From Paraneptunicella aestuarii (GTDB taxonomy: Bacteria > Pseudomonadota > Gammaproteobacteria > Enterobacterales > Alteromonadaceae): DNA of 64,000 nt. The stretch is taken from contig NZ_CP074570.1 of NCBI RefSeq assembly GCF_019900845.1, forward strand, positions 4,216,001 through 4,280,000, in the 5' to 3' direction. Every line of letters starts with the position of its first letter. Within the stretch, counting starts at the first letter, position 1. A program made the translations under genes and the position numbers. The notes beneath the pieces are model-generated. The model had not been told where the DNA came from, did not search any database, and saw only the letters and a program-made list of their open reading frames with translations. This document shows, piece after piece, positions 18,470-28,438 of the stretch.

Positions 18470-19597
18470 GTGAATTCAGACATTTGGTTCCAGCCTCTAA
18501 CCGTGATTTTGCTCATTGCCCTGCTCATTTGCTTCGGGGTAATTGGATGGCTGTATCACAGACTAAGACAGTCGAATCCACATAAATACCAACGCCCTAT
18601 TGTTAAGCTTAATCTGCCTGATCCTAATGATGTACTGAACTTTCGCCAGTACGAAGATCACATCACAACCAATCATGAGATAAATGAAAAAGATCTCGAC
18701 GATGACCCGGTTCTGGCCAACGCAACCTTTCATAAATTTGTCCCCAAGCAGTTTGTGCACCACTTCACCAAAGAAGGAAAACAGCAGTTAGAACTGGGGC
18801 AGGCTGACGAGGATGAAGTAGCGATTTTATTTTGTGATATTCGCGGCTTCACCACACTATCTGAAAGCATGAGTCCGCAAGAGCTGATGAATTTTCTGAA
18901 CTCTTACTTTTTGCGCATGAGCGAGCCCATTCATCGTCATAATGGATTTATCGACAAGTTTATTGGCGATGCCATCATGTCGCTGTTCGATCATCCCGGC
19001 GGCTCAGCAACAGAAAAGGCGAAAGACGCTTTGCACGCCGCCATTGATTTGCGCAAAACCATTAACATCTACAACCAACACCGTAGCAACAGCGGTTATC
19101 CGCCAGTGAACATTGGCATTGGCATTCATTTTGGCCCCGCGATTCTCGGTACTATCGGCTCTCATGTGCGCATGGACACGACTGTCATTGGCGATAGCGT
19201 TAACATTGCTTACCGCCTGGAAACGCTCACCCCAATCTATAATTGCGACATCATCGTCAGTTCCCAATTGTTAGAAACGTCAGGTGCTAAGGATATCTAT
19301 GAGCATAGATTACTGGATTGGGTGCGAGTGAAAGGCAAGCGTAATCCGGTCGAGATTTATGAAATTCTGGCGCATTTACCAGAAGAAGACAAAGCAAGAA
19401 AGCTTTCAACGGCACCACTCATTGAAGAAGGATTAAAAGCGCGTAAAGTGCAACATTGGGATTTAGCGTTGAAATATTTTCGTGAAGCTCAGGTTATGGA
19501 TATGAATGACAAGGTCATTCGTCATCATCTGGCACAATGCCATAAAATGCGCAGTGAACCGGTTCCCGCAGATTGGGATGGTTCCTTGATGATGTAA
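18470..19597 (+). CDS. Class III adenylate cyclase, membrane-anchored
   Basis: Makes cAMP from ATP. The gene starts with GTG. One N-terminal membrane helix (about 10-29) leads through a linker to a catalytic domain (about 115-290). Metal-binding Asp residues are in FCDIRGFTT (D123) and in FIDKFIGDAIMSLF; the Lys in DKF and the Asp in MDTTVIGD are those that select adenine, and the transition-state Asn/Arg pair is in SVNIAYRLE. All catalytic positions are therefore intact. The C-terminal 75 residues look TPR-like. There is no periplasmic sensor domain, so what controls it is unclear. Confidence 0.9.
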   Translation: MNSDIWFQPLTVILLIALLICFGVIGWLYHRLRQSNPHKYQRPIVKLNLPDPNDVLNFRQYEDHITTNHEINEKDLDDDPVLANATFHKFVPKQFVHHFTKEGKQQLELGQADEDEVAILFCDIRGFTTLSESMSPQELMNFLNSYFLRMSEPIHRHNGFIDKFIGDAIMSLFDHPGGSATEKAKDALHAAIDLRKTINIYNQHRSNSGYPPVNIGIGIHFGPAILGTIGSHVRMDTTVIGDSVNIAYRLETLTPIYNCDIIVSSQLLETSGAKDIYEHRLLDWVRVKGKRNPVEIYEILAHLPEEDKARKLSTAPLIEEGLKARKVQHWDLALKYFREAQVMDMNDKVIRHHLAQCHKMRSEPVPADWDGSLMM

Positions 19598-19630
19598 GCA
19601 CTTGCTTACATTGTTTCTCTTATTCCTCAG

Positions 19631-20035
19631 TTACGCCCCTAACAAAGGCAGATGCTTGATTTTGTGGTACGTCATTGCCAATTTCAGACAATGCTTTAAA
19701 GGCAGTTCAAGAACTGTGTCGTTGATACCCAGAACTAAAGCCCGGTTGCCCTGAAATTGAAACTGTTCTCCGTAAATTTCCCTGAAAGTCTCCACCAGAC
19801 TTGATTGGCAATTAAAGTACAAGGCATATTGATCTGGAGATTTCGCCTTCCAATCAAATCGAACGGCACTACCGCCTTTAACTTGATAACTGGGCTCACC
19901 CCACTTCAACGATTCTTCAACCTCATCAGCACCAATTTCCTGAGCAACACTGAAAATCAACTGTCGTAAATACTCCAACTTGGGACGAACATCATCGGGA
20001 TAAGAGTCGAACTTTGCCGCAACATCAAAATTCAT
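19631..20035 (-). CDS. DUF1801 domain protein
   Basis: Small protein of 134 residues with the DUF1801/YdhG-like pattern: LRQLIFSVAQEIGADEVEESLKWGEPSYQVKGG, given here as the blocks IGADEVEESLKWGEPSY and AVRFDWKAKSPDQYALYFNC. This fold is related to the frataxin-like YdhG group, but no biochemical role is established. It begins 15 nt after the mrcB stop codon on the same strand and is probably cotranscribed with it. Confidence 0.8.
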   Translation of the reverse strand: MNFDVAAKFDSYPDDVRPKLEYLRQLIFSVAQEIGADEVEESLKWGEPSYQVKGGSAVRFDWKAKSPDQYALYFNCQSSLVETFREIYGEQFQFQGNRALVLGINDTVLELPLKHCLKLAMTYHKIKHLPLLGA

Positions 20036-20050
20036 CGAGATCGGTTCCCC

Positions 20051-22435
20051 CTAATCACCAAAGAGTCGCTCCCAGAAGCTTTTCTCTTCTTGAGGAACTG
20101 GTTCTGGTGGTGTGATATCACAACTTCCCGGTTGTGGTAACGCATTCAACACTGCCGGTAAAGACAAACTGCCCTTACAACCTCTTGGCACCACTGAACC
20201 AGTATCGGGATTGAAATGAGCAATACCTAATTCAGATGGAAAACGTTGTGCCAGTGACCTCGGTTGCTGCAAGCTTTGGAATTGAGTGTAAAGCGCCAAG
20301 GCTCCGCTAGCTCCGGTTAAATGCGTGGTTTCATTATCATCTTTACCAATCCAGATAGTCGCCAGAAAGTCGTGATCAAATCCGCTAAACCAGCTATCTC
20401 GATAATCATCCGTGGTTCCCGTCTTACCGGCTAAATTCACTCCCGGGAAAGCATTTTTAAGGGATTTAGCGGTTCCGGTTTGAGTCACCTTATGCAAGGC
20501 ATAATTCACCAAATAGGCGGCTTCTGGTTCAACCGCAATATACTCAGGCGCATTAAACGACCACAATAACCGACCTTCATTACTACTAATTGCGGTGATC
20601 GCATGCAGTGGGATAAAACGCCCCTCATTAGCAATGGTCTGGTACATCTGATTCACTTGTAATGGCGACAAGTCCACAGCACCCAAGGTCATAGCAGGAT
20701 AAGTAGGAATATTCTCCTGCACACCCAAACGAGTCATTGTTGAGGCAATATTATCGGTTCCCAACGCCATACCAAGATGCACAGTTGGCACATTCAAAGA
20801 GCCAGACAAGGCGTCCAGCAATGTGACTTTTCCCCTGAACGTTTTATCAGCATTTTGCGGTTGCCAGTATTTACCGTAACTGCTTTTCAGCTTAACGGGT
20901 TCATCCTTCAGCATGGTAGCCAGATGATAATCAAAAGGTTGTTCCAGAGCGGTCAGGTAGATAGCAGGTTTAACAAGAGAACCAATGGGACGGCGAGCAT
21001 CCAAAGCACGATTAAACCCTTTATAGTCAACATCTCGACTGCCCACCAATGCCCGAAGCTCTCCAGTATCAAAATCCGTCACGACCATCGCCATTTCCAG
21101 ATCTTGTAACTTACGTTGCTTTTCAACTGCGGGCAGAGCCGATTGTGCCGTTTTCTCGGCATTACGTTGCGTATGCGGATCCAAAGCAGTAAACACTCGA
21201 ATACCAGATTGACGAGCATCAGGATCAGGCAAAACCTGCCTTAGTTCCCGCTTGACCTTATCCATGTAAGCAGGGTGAACTTGTCGTGCCAGTTGTGATT
21301 TGGAGACAACACCTAAAGGACGCTGCACATAATGTTCATATTCTTCCGAACTAATGTGCTCATTCTCATACAACAATCTCAGGATCAGATCTCGACGCTG
21401 GGTGACTCGGGCGGGATAACGCCTTGGGTTATAACGGGACGGCCCTTTGATAATGGCAACCAGCGTGCTAAGTTCCGCTAGCCCCAATTCCTGAATGGGA
21501 CGATCGAAATAATATAAACTCGCCAAGCCGAATCCATGCACGGCTTGCTGCCCGTTTTGCCCCAGAAATACTTCATTTAAATAAGCTTCCAATATATCGT
21601 CCTTGCTATATTGCCAGTCCAGCAAGACAGACATATAGGCTTCCTTAAGCTTACGCCATAAGGATTTTTCCCGGCTAAGATACAGATTCTTGACTAACTG
21701 CTGGGTTAGCGTACTGCCACCTTGTACGGTGCGCCCTGCTGTTAAATTAGCAACCAGCGCACGAGCAATGGACAGCGGAGCAATTCCATAATGGTGATAA
21801 AAGTCTTTATCTTCGGTGAGCAATAACGCCTGAATCAATCCGGCAGGAGTATCTTGCAGGTTAATCAGCATGCGATCTTCACGGCTACCGCTAATAAAGC
21901 GCGTCGCTAACCAGGGCTCTAATTTCGCCTGAGTAAGCACTTCGCCAGATTCCATATCCATAATTCCAGCAACTTTTTCGTTTCGGATATGAATATCAAG
22001 AAATTGCCTTGCTTCAGAGTGATCGGAAAAATCAAAGGCTCGGCGAGCAATATTAAAGCGCCCGTTCCAGTAGCTGTATTCACCCGCACCAGTGGGTTTA
22101 GTCACTTTTCGGTAACCCAGCAATTCGAGCTCTTGCTGAACCTCTTTCACAGACATCGCTTCGCCGCGTTGAAACACTAATGGACGAGCATAGATTTGCG
22201 CAGGAACCTGCCACTTGTTACCCGAAAAACTCTGTTGAATTTGCACATTCAGGTAGAAGCCATAAGCCACAATAACCAGCAATAGCATTAGAGCCACTTT
22301 CCAAAGCTCTTTTTTCATCCATTGTTTAAAGCCGGCTTTAACACCACGAGCAGGCTTTACCGGGGAAGAATGATCAGCTTTTCCTTTAGGGGCAGTTTTC
22401 GCTTTAGATTGTGTTGTGGTTTGCTTTTTTGTCAC
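20051..22435 (-). CDS. mrcB: Penicillin-binding protein 1B (bifunctional glycosyltransferase/transpeptidase)
   Basis: Class A PBP that polymerises and crosslinks peptidoglycan. It starts with GTG behind AGGA. Of 794 residues, a basic cytoplasmic tail precedes one membrane helix (about 48-68), then a UB2H-type regulator-binding domain, GT51 with the catalytic Glu in TEDKDFYHHYG and QGGSTLTQQLVKNLYLSR, and the transpeptidase with GSLVKP (nucleophile Ser), SGSLNVP (SxN) and GKTGTTDD (KTG). All active-site motifs are present. It would work with an outer-membrane LpoB-like activator, not seen in the window. Confidence 0.95.
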   Translation of the reverse strand: MTKKQTTTQSKAKTAPKGKADHSSPVKPARGVKAGFKQWMKKELWKVALMLLLVIVAYGFYLNVQIQQSFSGNKWQVPAQIYARPLVFQRGEAMSVKEVQQELELLGYRKVTKPTGAGEYSYWNGRFNIARRAFDFSDHSEARQFLDIHIRNEKVAGIMDMESGEVLTQAKLEPWLATRFISGSREDRMLINLQDTPAGLIQALLLTEDKDFYHHYGIAPLSIARALVANLTAGRTVQGGSTLTQQLVKNLYLSREKSLWRKLKEAYMSVLLDWQYSKDDILEAYLNEVFLGQNGQQAVHGFGLASLYYFDRPIQELGLAELSTLVAIIKGPSRYNPRRYPARVTQRRDLILRLLYENEHISSEEYEHYVQRPLGVVSKSQLARQVHPAYMDKVKRELRQVLPDPDARQSGIRVFTALDPHTQRNAEKTAQSALPAVEKQRKLQDLEMAMVVTDFDTGELRALVGSRDVDYKGFNRALDARRPIGSLVKPAIYLTALEQPFDYHLATMLKDEPVKLKSSYGKYWQPQNADKTFRGKVTLLDALSGSLNVPTVHLGMALGTDNIASTMTRLGVQENIPTYPAMTLGAVDLSPLQVNQMYQTIANEGRFIPLHAITAISSNEGRLLWSFNAPEYIAVEPEAAYLVNYALHKVTQTGTAKSLKNAFPGVNLAGKTGTTDDYRDSWFSGFDHDFLATIWIGKDDNETTHLTGASGALALYTQFQSLQQPRSLAQRFPSELGIAHFNPDTGSVVPRGCKGSLSLPAVLNALPQPGSCDITPPEPVPQEEKSFWERLFGD

Positions 22436-22630
22436 CAGAATCCTGAATCCATATCCAAAATAACCTCCGTATTCTAACTCGCACCGAATCTATTGTCTTT
22501 TTCAGTTTAGGAGACATGAAACCCTGTCCATGGAATGTTCACTTTTCCAGCGATTGAGACTTCTTACGTTCCTATCCTCTGCGATACGTACTAAGCTAGC
22601 CTTATATCCACAAGAAAGTTGTAGTGACAT

Positions 22631-23176
22631 ATGAGAACCTTCTTCGCTCTCGATTTAGCCCCCAAACTCAAGCTGGATATTGCTCAGTGGTGTAATAAAG
22701 CCCTGCCCAATATGGATGGAAAGGTGGCAACCGCCAATTACCACATTACTCTGTGCTTCAACGGCAAAACCTCTGAGAATCAACTGCAAGAAATGCAAAG
22801 TGCAACTGATACACTGTTAATGAATCAGTTTGATTTGAAACTGGATGATTTCGGCTACTTCACCAAACCCAAAATCTGCTTTATTGGATGCCGGGAAATT
22901 CCTTCTCAACTACATCAATTGAATCAAAAACTGGAGCAAATTGCTCAGCAAGCGGGGTTCCGTCTCGAAAAGCGTCCTTACGTTCCTCATGTAACACTAT
23001 TTCGGCGCCTACTCATGCCACCGCCAATGCCTTTGTTATCACCGAACTTTGCCATGCGAGCAGAATCATTCAGCTTATATGAGTCAATGTCGCAACGAAA
23101 CGGCGTGGTCTACCGTCCCATTTTTACCTGGGAATTAGAGAGAGACTATCGCCCCAAGGCGATGCAAGGGGGTTGA
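22631..23176 (+). CDS. thpR: RNA 2',3'-cyclic phosphodiesterase ThpR (LigT family)
   Basis: 2H-phosphoesterase that opens 2',3'-cyclic phosphates at RNA ends. Both catalytic H-x-T motifs are visible: NYHITLCF (about residues 37-44) and VPHVTLFRR. The length of 181 residues fits the family. It starts divergently from mrcB and ends 5 nt before the convergent diguanylate cyclase stop. Confidence 0.92.
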   Translation: MRTFFALDLAPKLKLDIAQWCNKALPNMDGKVATANYHITLCFNGKTSENQLQEMQSATDTLLMNQFDLKLDDFGYFTKPKICFIGCREIPSQLHQLNQKLEQIAQQAGFRLEKRPYVPHVTLFRRLLMPPPMPLLSPNFAMRAESFSLYESMSQRNGVVYRPIFTWELERDYRPKAMQGG

Positions 23177-23181
23177 TTGGC

Positions 23182-24231
23182 TTAAAACATCTGCACATCG
23201 CTTTCAATTTTTCCGGGGGCAGAGAGTTTTTCTTCCGCGACGAGCTCTTCGTAGCAATACACTGCATTTCTACCATTCTCTTTGGCGTAATACAGGGCTT
23301 TATCGGCATGATCCAACAATACGGATTCAAAGATATTTGGAGATACTGCGGTCATACCGCCACTTACAGTCATACGTCCCACCAGAGGAAAATCGGTTTG
23401 GGAGATAGACTCTCTAAATTCTTCAACTCGATTCAAAGCATGTTCTTTGGTCGTTGGTTCCAGAATCAACACAAATTCTTCACCACCAAAACGAAAGACC
23501 AAATCCGATGCACGAAAGAAGGATTTTAATTTCTGTGCGAATGTCAGTAACACTTCGTCACCACATAAGTGACCAAATGAATCATTAACAGCTTTGAAAT
23601 TATCCAAATCAAATATAACCAACCAGGGCATGTCACCATCAAGGTGATGTCGTCGAGAGATAGTGCGTTGCAACTCTTCTTGAATTCGAGATTGCATTTT
23701 GAGTAGAAACTTCAATCGACTTTCAAACGAGTGGCGACTATACAAGCCCGTTAACTTATCCCTCTCACTAGCAGTAATTAGTTCAATATAATTGCCATAT
23801 ATTCGGCAGAAAGCGTTAAGGAGGTTTTCCGCTTCCGAACTAAGCTTTTCGGTTTGAATAAATAAACAAGTACGCTCATCAAGAGAACCGACTGGCATCC
23901 AGATTAATGTATCACCATTATCGTTAGTGCCGCTCATACTGCTTCCATACTGGAGACACGACATCATCAAAGGATCGCATTCATGTACCAGCTCGCAAGT
24001 GCTCCAGCGGTAATTTGGCTTTTCATCGACGATTTCCAGTCCAACCTTAAGCATGACATGGCGCTTGTGTCCCGCATTAAAGGCCAGATAAATCCCTATT
24101 CTTTTTATGGGAACATACTCAGCAAGTGTGCTTAACAAGCTAAGATCCAGTGAATCTATATCACTGTTGTTCGTCAATTCTATGACTGATTCCAATATTT
24201 TGGAGTGCATCGTGCTCATCTCGAAAACCAT
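23182..24231 (-). CDS. Diguanylate cyclase (GGDEF domain) with N-terminal sensor
   Basis: Makes cyclic di-GMP. The C-terminal GGDEF domain (about 175-345) contains DKLTGLYSR, the substrate-binding DLDNFKAVNDSFGH and the active site RFGGEEF. RASD lies five residues before GGEEF, so the product-inhibition I-site is intact. The first 150 residues have no membrane segment and look GAF-like, a possible cytoplasmic sensor. Three in-frame ATG codons (24231, 24219, 24210) compete for the start; none has a strong ribosome-binding site. It is a stand-alone gene facing thpR. Confidence 0.9.
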   Translation of the reverse strand: MVFEMSTMHSKILESVIELTNNSDIDSLDLSLLSTLAEYVPIKRIGIYLAFNAGHKRHVMLKVGLEIVDEKPNYRWSTCELVHECDPLMMSCLQYGSSMSGTNDNGDTLIWMPVGSLDERTCLFIQTEKLSSEAENLLNAFCRIYGNYIELITASERDKLTGLYSRHSFESRLKFLLKMQSRIQEELQRTISRRHHLDGDMPWLVIFDLDNFKAVNDSFGHLCGDEVLLTFAQKLKSFFRASDLVFRFGGEEFVLILEPTTKEHALNRVEEFRESISQTDFPLVGRMTVSGGMTAVSPNIFESVLLDHADKALYYAKENGRNAVYCYEELVAEEKLSAPGKIESDVQMF

Positions 24232-24343
24232 TCACTATTAGTAAAATATAAACGATAAAAAGAATATCTCTATTAAACTTAGAATTTCGCTCTATTTTTA
24301 TCAAAATGCACCCAAAACACACCTAATAAAAATCAGAAAACAA

Positions 24344-24370
24344 AAAGGCAAGCCCATGAAGCTTGCCTTT
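24344..24370 (-). terminator. Terminator of the HypX-DUF6436-chemoreceptor operon
   Basis: AAAGGCAAGC and GCTTGCCTTT form a perfect 10-bp stem with a 7-nt loop, followed on the minus strand by TTTGTTTTC. It lies about 37 nt after the chemoreceptor stop codon. Confidence 0.85.
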
Positions 24371-24407
24371 AAAATTATTTGTATCCTATTGTAACGGAAA
24401 AAGAGAT

Positions 24408-25982
24408 TTACACCACAAAATGAGAGACGGCTTCGTCCAGCTTTCCAGCTGTCTTGGAAATATTCTTACTGGCGTAATAGGTTTGTTCAGTATAATTAAC
24501 CGCGTTGTCTGCTAATTTATTAACAGCCCCCAGCTCAACAGACACCTGAGCAGACACTGTCACCTGTTCCTCTGTCGCGCCCATAATATCGCCATTCATG
24601 TGAGTAATCGTATTGATTGCGTCGATGATTTTCCCCAACGCCTCCTTGCTCGAAGTGGCTTGCTGCACGCACTGGTGAGCCCGATCCTGGTTTCGTGTCA
24701 TGGCTGTTACGGCTTTTTTACTTTCCGTTTGTAATACGTCAATCATGCTACGAATCTGATCCGTACTCTGTTGAGTTTTGGTCGCAAGCGCCCTAACCTC
24801 ATCGGCAACCACCGCAAAGCCCCGCCCGGATTCCCCAGCACGAGCCGCTTCAATAGCAGCATTCAGTGCTAGCAAGTTAGTTTGTTCGGCAATACCAATA
24901 ATAACGTCCAGTACAGAGCCAATTTTCTTGCTCTCTGAAGCCAGTAGGTTAATTTCGCGCGACGTTTCCTCAACTTCATTGGATAACTGGTTAATCGTAT
25001 CAACACTGTTATTCAATACCCGCTCGCATTCTTTGGCGCTTTTATCAGCGTGTTTAGACGCTTCCATTGCGCTGCTCGCGGCAGTTGAAGAGGTTTCAGA
25101 TACCGCTTGCAAACGTCCACTCAATGACTCAATGGTATCCAACAGCTTCGCAATATCATTCTTCTGCTTCTGAATATCATCCAAAGAAGTACCACTATTT
25201 TCCGTTAGCTTACTAACCGTATCATTGAGATTATCTACCCCGGCTTTCGCTTCTGACACCGCTGAATGAATGGCATCCATAAAATAGCTGTAGTCTTTAG
25301 CAAAGTTACTTCTGGCATTTTTAGGGCGATAGCTGATGTTAATTCTGTCATCAACAACGGTTAAATTACCGGCTATTTCGTGCAATTCTGCATTTTGAAC
25401 ATCGCTGGCTTCGCCCTGATAAGCCATCCAACCTAATAATGAACTTTCAAAGACAACGTAACCGGCGTGAATTAATACGCGCTTGAAGCCAGTTTCAGGG
25501 AAGATGTACACACCAAAACCCACACCTTGCAGGTAGTTGAATAGCAAGTGGTGAGTTGCAATAACCACGGTTGCAGTCAAAATGACTTTCCAATCCCGAT
25601 AGAACAGCAACAGAGCTAGCAAAGCAAACACGGCAAAGTGCGCTTCGATGACCCCGTGGGATTGATGGATCTGCAATGCAGCAAAAAACATAAGAGCTAC
25701 GCCGACTGAATGACGCGCAATAGCACTCCCCGGTAGCTTGTAGATAATAAAGCCAGGAACAACAACAGACCCAAGACCGATGACAAAAAACTCGGCCCAG
25801 GTATCATGCATTCCCGACATCATAAAGGAAATAACGCCCAGTGCGACCAGCACTTTGAACATGACTTTGTCGGCTTTGGCATAATTGTCACGCATATAGT
25901 TATTCATCATTTCACCTGAATAACTCTTGCCGACATCACTAGAACGATTAGATAAGAGTTTTACATTTACAGCCTGGTTCAT
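24408..25982 (-). CDS. Methyl-accepting chemotaxis protein with histidine-rich multi-helix membrane sensor
   Basis: Chemoreceptor of 524 residues. The ATG at 25982 is chosen because GGGGAG lies 7 nt upstream; a longer reading from 26033 would overlap the gene before it. The N-terminal part (about 38-190) has five to six membrane helices, no large periplasmic domain, and many His residues (59, 91, 106, 109, 115, 144, 145, 172) in blocks such as [12 protein letters not shown] and IATHHLLF. The cytoplasmic signalling tip has [19 protein letters not shown]. The His cluster is a known feature of this membrane-sensor type and could bind a metal or haem (inference). It starts 17 nt after the DUF6436-like gene and ends the operon. 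Confidence 0.92.
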   Translation of the reverse strand: MNQAVNVKLLSNRSSDVGKSYSGEMMNNYMRDNYAKADKVMFKVLVALGVISFMMSGMHDTWAEFFVIGLGSVVVPGFIIYKLPGSAIARHSVGVALMFFAALQIHQSHGVIEAHFAVFALLALLLFYRDWKVILTATVVIATHHLLFNYLQGVGFGVYIFPETGFKRVLIHAGYVVFESSLLGWMAYQGEASDVQNAELHEIAGNLTVVDDRINISYRPKNARSNFAKDYSYFMDAIHSAVSEAKAGVDNLNDTVSKLTENSGTSLDDIQKQKNDIAKLLDTIESLSGRLQAVSETSSTAASSAMEASKHADKSAKECERVLNNSVDTINQLSNEVEETSREINLLASESKKIGSVLDVIIGIAEQTNLLALNAAIEAARAGESGRGFAVVADEVRALATKTQQSTDQIRSMIDVLQTESKKAVTAMTRNQDRAHQCVQQATSSKEALGKIIDAINTITHMNGDIMGATEEQVTVSAQVSVELGAVNKLADNAVNYTEQTYYASKNISKTAGKLDEAVSHFVV

Positions 25983-25999
25983 ATCAGCTCCCCAACGGA

Positions 26000-26650
26000 T
26001 TAGGTTGCCCTGGATTTCCAGGGACAATAGCAACCATACCCAGAGGTAAAAGGGTAATACTTCGATTTCCCATCAAAAATACTATCCAGCACCCCTTCAA
26101 CAATCCCATTCTCATTTGGCAAACAAACGCCACCTTCAGAATAAGGGCCAAAGTAATTCATCTTCCCAGAGGCCTGCACTACAGCAACGGCGGGTGTCGC
26201 TGGTGGCTCTATTTCCAAAGCCAATTTCTCATATGCGACAAATTCAACCCGTTCGTAAGGTAACACATTCAACCATTGTTCCAAATATGCTTCATAGTGC
26301 TCGTGCGAACTTACCACGAAAAAAACTGTATTTTCTGAATAATTTGTAATCAAAGATCGAACATGCTCACTATTGGCCTGATCGCAGGTACAATCAGGGT
26401 TCCAAAAGTGAAAAACATAGGCTTTACTGGAATCAAGACCTGAGTATGAAGATAAATACGTATTAAGGGCTTGTGAAAACTCTCCACCTTCGAAAAAGAC
26501 CTGCATTTGCTGCTCATTCTGATAAAACAAGCGCAAATCTTTTCCTTGGAAAAGAAACATTGCAACGCTGGTACCCAGCACCCAAAAAGTGAATAAAATC
26601 AATATGGATGCGGGTACTTTCGACTCCGAGTCAACTTGTGTTGCACTCAT
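26000..26650 (-). CDS. DUF6436-like membrane-anchored thioredoxin-fold protein with CxC motif
   Basis: The 216-residue product has one N-terminal membrane helix (about 14-34) and then an extracytoplasmic domain with [14 protein letters not shown], a thioredoxin-like strand-CxC-helix (Cys87, Cys89) in place of CxxC. A second pair, GCYCPW, is near the C-terminus. PATPAVAV resembles the cis-Pro segment of thioredoxins. ATG 26650 is preferred to an in-frame GTG 6 nt earlier. The gene lies 54 nt behind hypX and 17 nt ahead of a chemoreceptor on the same strand. A redox role is inferred; the partner is unknown. Confidence 0.75.
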   Translation of the reverse strand: MSATQVDSESKVPASILILFTFWVLGTSVAMFLFQGKDLRLFYQNEQQMQVFFEGGEFSQALNTYLSSYSGLDSSKAYVFHFWNPDCTCDQANSEHVRSLITNYSENTVFFVVSSHEHYEAYLEQWLNVLPYERVEFVAYEKLALEIEPPATPAVAVVQASGKMNYFGPYSEGGVCLPNENGIVEGVLDSIFDGKSKYYPFTSGYGCYCPWKSRAT

Positions 26651-26704
26651 AATCACCAGCCCAAAAAGAAATTAAGAAAACAATATTAGCCTAACATCAA
26701 CCAA

Positions 26705-28438
26705 TTAGTATTCCTTCTCAATAACTTCCTTTCTATGCGTCGCTAAATATCTGGGGGTTTCTTCAGGTTTAACCTTGTGTACAAACCCTCTTCTCATCTC
26801 ATGATAACTTTCATCTTCGCCAAAGAAATTAATTCGCATATTTGCAAGTTCTTCGTCACGATACTCAGAAAGAGGCTTAACACGAGAGTCTTTCGCCAGC
26901 TCATCCGCTTTATTTTCCAGATAACGGATCAAATGCTTATCGTTAGCTTTCTTCTCAGCGATTCTCACGATTTGATCATGGAAAGAAGAAGGATTGTGCT
27001 CATCCTGATAAATAACATCATCCAGCAAGCCGATTTGTTTGGCACGCTCCGCACTAATAGGCAAACAATCATCTGTCAGCTTTTTAGCCATATGCTTACC
27101 AACGCGCTTGGGAAGCAAATAAGTCCAATATTCAGAACCATATAGCCCGCCCATCGATTTGTAGTGAGGATTCAAAATAACACCTTCACGAGCAATAACC
27201 TGATCGGCACCTAATGCCATCATGACGCCACCTGCACCTGCACTACCATGCATTGCAGAAAGCACATATTTATTCGTGGTATTGATCAAAGCTTCCACAA
27301 AACTGTTGATAGCATTGATATTGCGCCAGGATTCATCAGCCGGGTCGTCTGCAGCTTCAATCACATTGAGGTGAATACCGTTCGACCAGTAATCACGTCC
27401 GCCCATCAATACGATCACTTTCGCGTCTTGACGTTTGCGAACCTCATTGAAAGCCTGGGTTAAACGCTCACACTGATCGGTAGACATAGCGCCGTTGTAG
27501 AATTCGAAGTACAAATAGGCCACATTGTTGTGTTCTCTGTACCAAATTTCTTTATAGGTCAAAGCCGTTCCGGCATAGAGCAAGTCAATGTTCGATTCAG
27601 GAACATCTTTAATCTCGTCACCCAATACCTGTGCGGCAGGCAATTTAAAGTAGTTTCCGTAAAGATCGTTTTTCTTCTTAAGGTGGGTAATCCACACGGC
27701 ACCATCAACCGTAGCACGACAAATAGCACCAAAACGTTTCGCCAGAATTTTCCCAGGAGGCCCTACCATTGAACCTTCACGATGGGCGCCAAAAAGAAAA
27801 TATTGATTTCCATTGATGGTATCCAGCACACCCGGAGCACCGTCAGAGCATCGGATCTTGCGCAAAATGTCATCTGCGCTATCAAACTGCCAGTTGATTG
27901 TGCGTCTGGACTGAGGCATAGGCGGTCTGAATTTGCCTTTTACGTCTCGGCGAGAATAGTCAAGCGGCTCAGGTTCGTACAAACCGTTCTCAAAACGTTT
28001 AACGACCAAGTGCATCACTTTCATGGCAGTGTTTGCCAAGTCATCACGATAAATACTGCTCTTACTGCCTTTACGCAACGCAAATTCACCCGTCGCCCAA
28101 ATAGGGCCGGAATCCACTTCATCAGCAGCTTGAACCGCTGTTACCCCCCAATATGGCAACTCTTCATACAGAGCCCAATCAAGAGAAGCAGACCCTCGAT
28201 CACCTTTAATCCCGGGATGCACAATAATGCAAGGTACTTCCGTCCAAATATCCTTGGGAATAATGAACTTCAGCATAGGGCACAGGATTAAATCAGGTTT
28301 AAACAGCCGAATTCCTTCTCGCAAGGTTTCATTACTTATAGCCAGTTCAATGCTTACTTCGTGTCCACGTTCCGAAAGTTCAACATGTGCTCGCTGAGTC
28401 AAACTATTATAGCTAGAGCTAAGTAACAATATTTTCAT
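26705..28438 (-). CDS. hypX: HypX/HoxX-like protein (formyl-THF-dependent CO-forming enzyme)
   Basis: HypX makes CO from formyl-tetrahydrofolate for the NiFe-hydrogenase cofactor under air. The 577 residues have both expected halves: an N-terminal formyltransferase-like domain with IIVHPGIKGDRGSASLDWAL (His74) and DEVDSGPIWA, and a C-terminal enoyl-CoA-hydratase-like domain with MHGSAGAGG and NPHYKSMGGLYGSEYWTYLL. In the latter, Tyr426 and Glu436 have the 10-residue spacing of the Tyr/Glu pair reported as catalytic in Aquifex HypX (from memory). No hydrogenase structural or hyp genes are seen in the window. ATG 28438 is chosen over a TTG-led extension. It is the first gene of a probable operon. 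Confidence 0.88.
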   Translation of the reverse strand: MKILLLSSSYNSLTQRAHVELSERGHEVSIELAISNETLREGIRLFKPDLILCPMLKFIIPKDIWTEVPCIIVHPGIKGDRGSASLDWALYEELPYWGVTAVQAADEVDSGPIWATGEFALRKGSKSSIYRDDLANTAMKVMHLVVKRFENGLYEPEPLDYSRRDVKGKFRPPMPQSRRTINWQFDSADDILRKIRCSDGAPGVLDTINGNQYFLFGAHREGSMVGPPGKILAKRFGAICRATVDGAVWITHLKKKNDLYGNYFKLPAAQVLGDEIKDVPESNIDLLYAGTALTYKEIWYREHNNVAYLYFEFYNGAMSTDQCERLTQAFNEVRKRQDAKVIVLMGGRDYWSNGIHLNVIEAADDPADESWRNINAINSFVEALINTTNKYVLSAMHGSAGAGGVMMALGADQVIAREGVILNPHYKSMGGLYGSEYWTYLLPKRVGKHMAKKLTDDCLPISAERAKQIGLLDDVIYQDEHNPSSFHDQIVRIAEKKANDKHLIRYLENKADELAKDSRVKPLSEYRDEELANMRINFFGEDESYHEMRRGFVHKVKPEETPRYLATHRKEVIEKEY

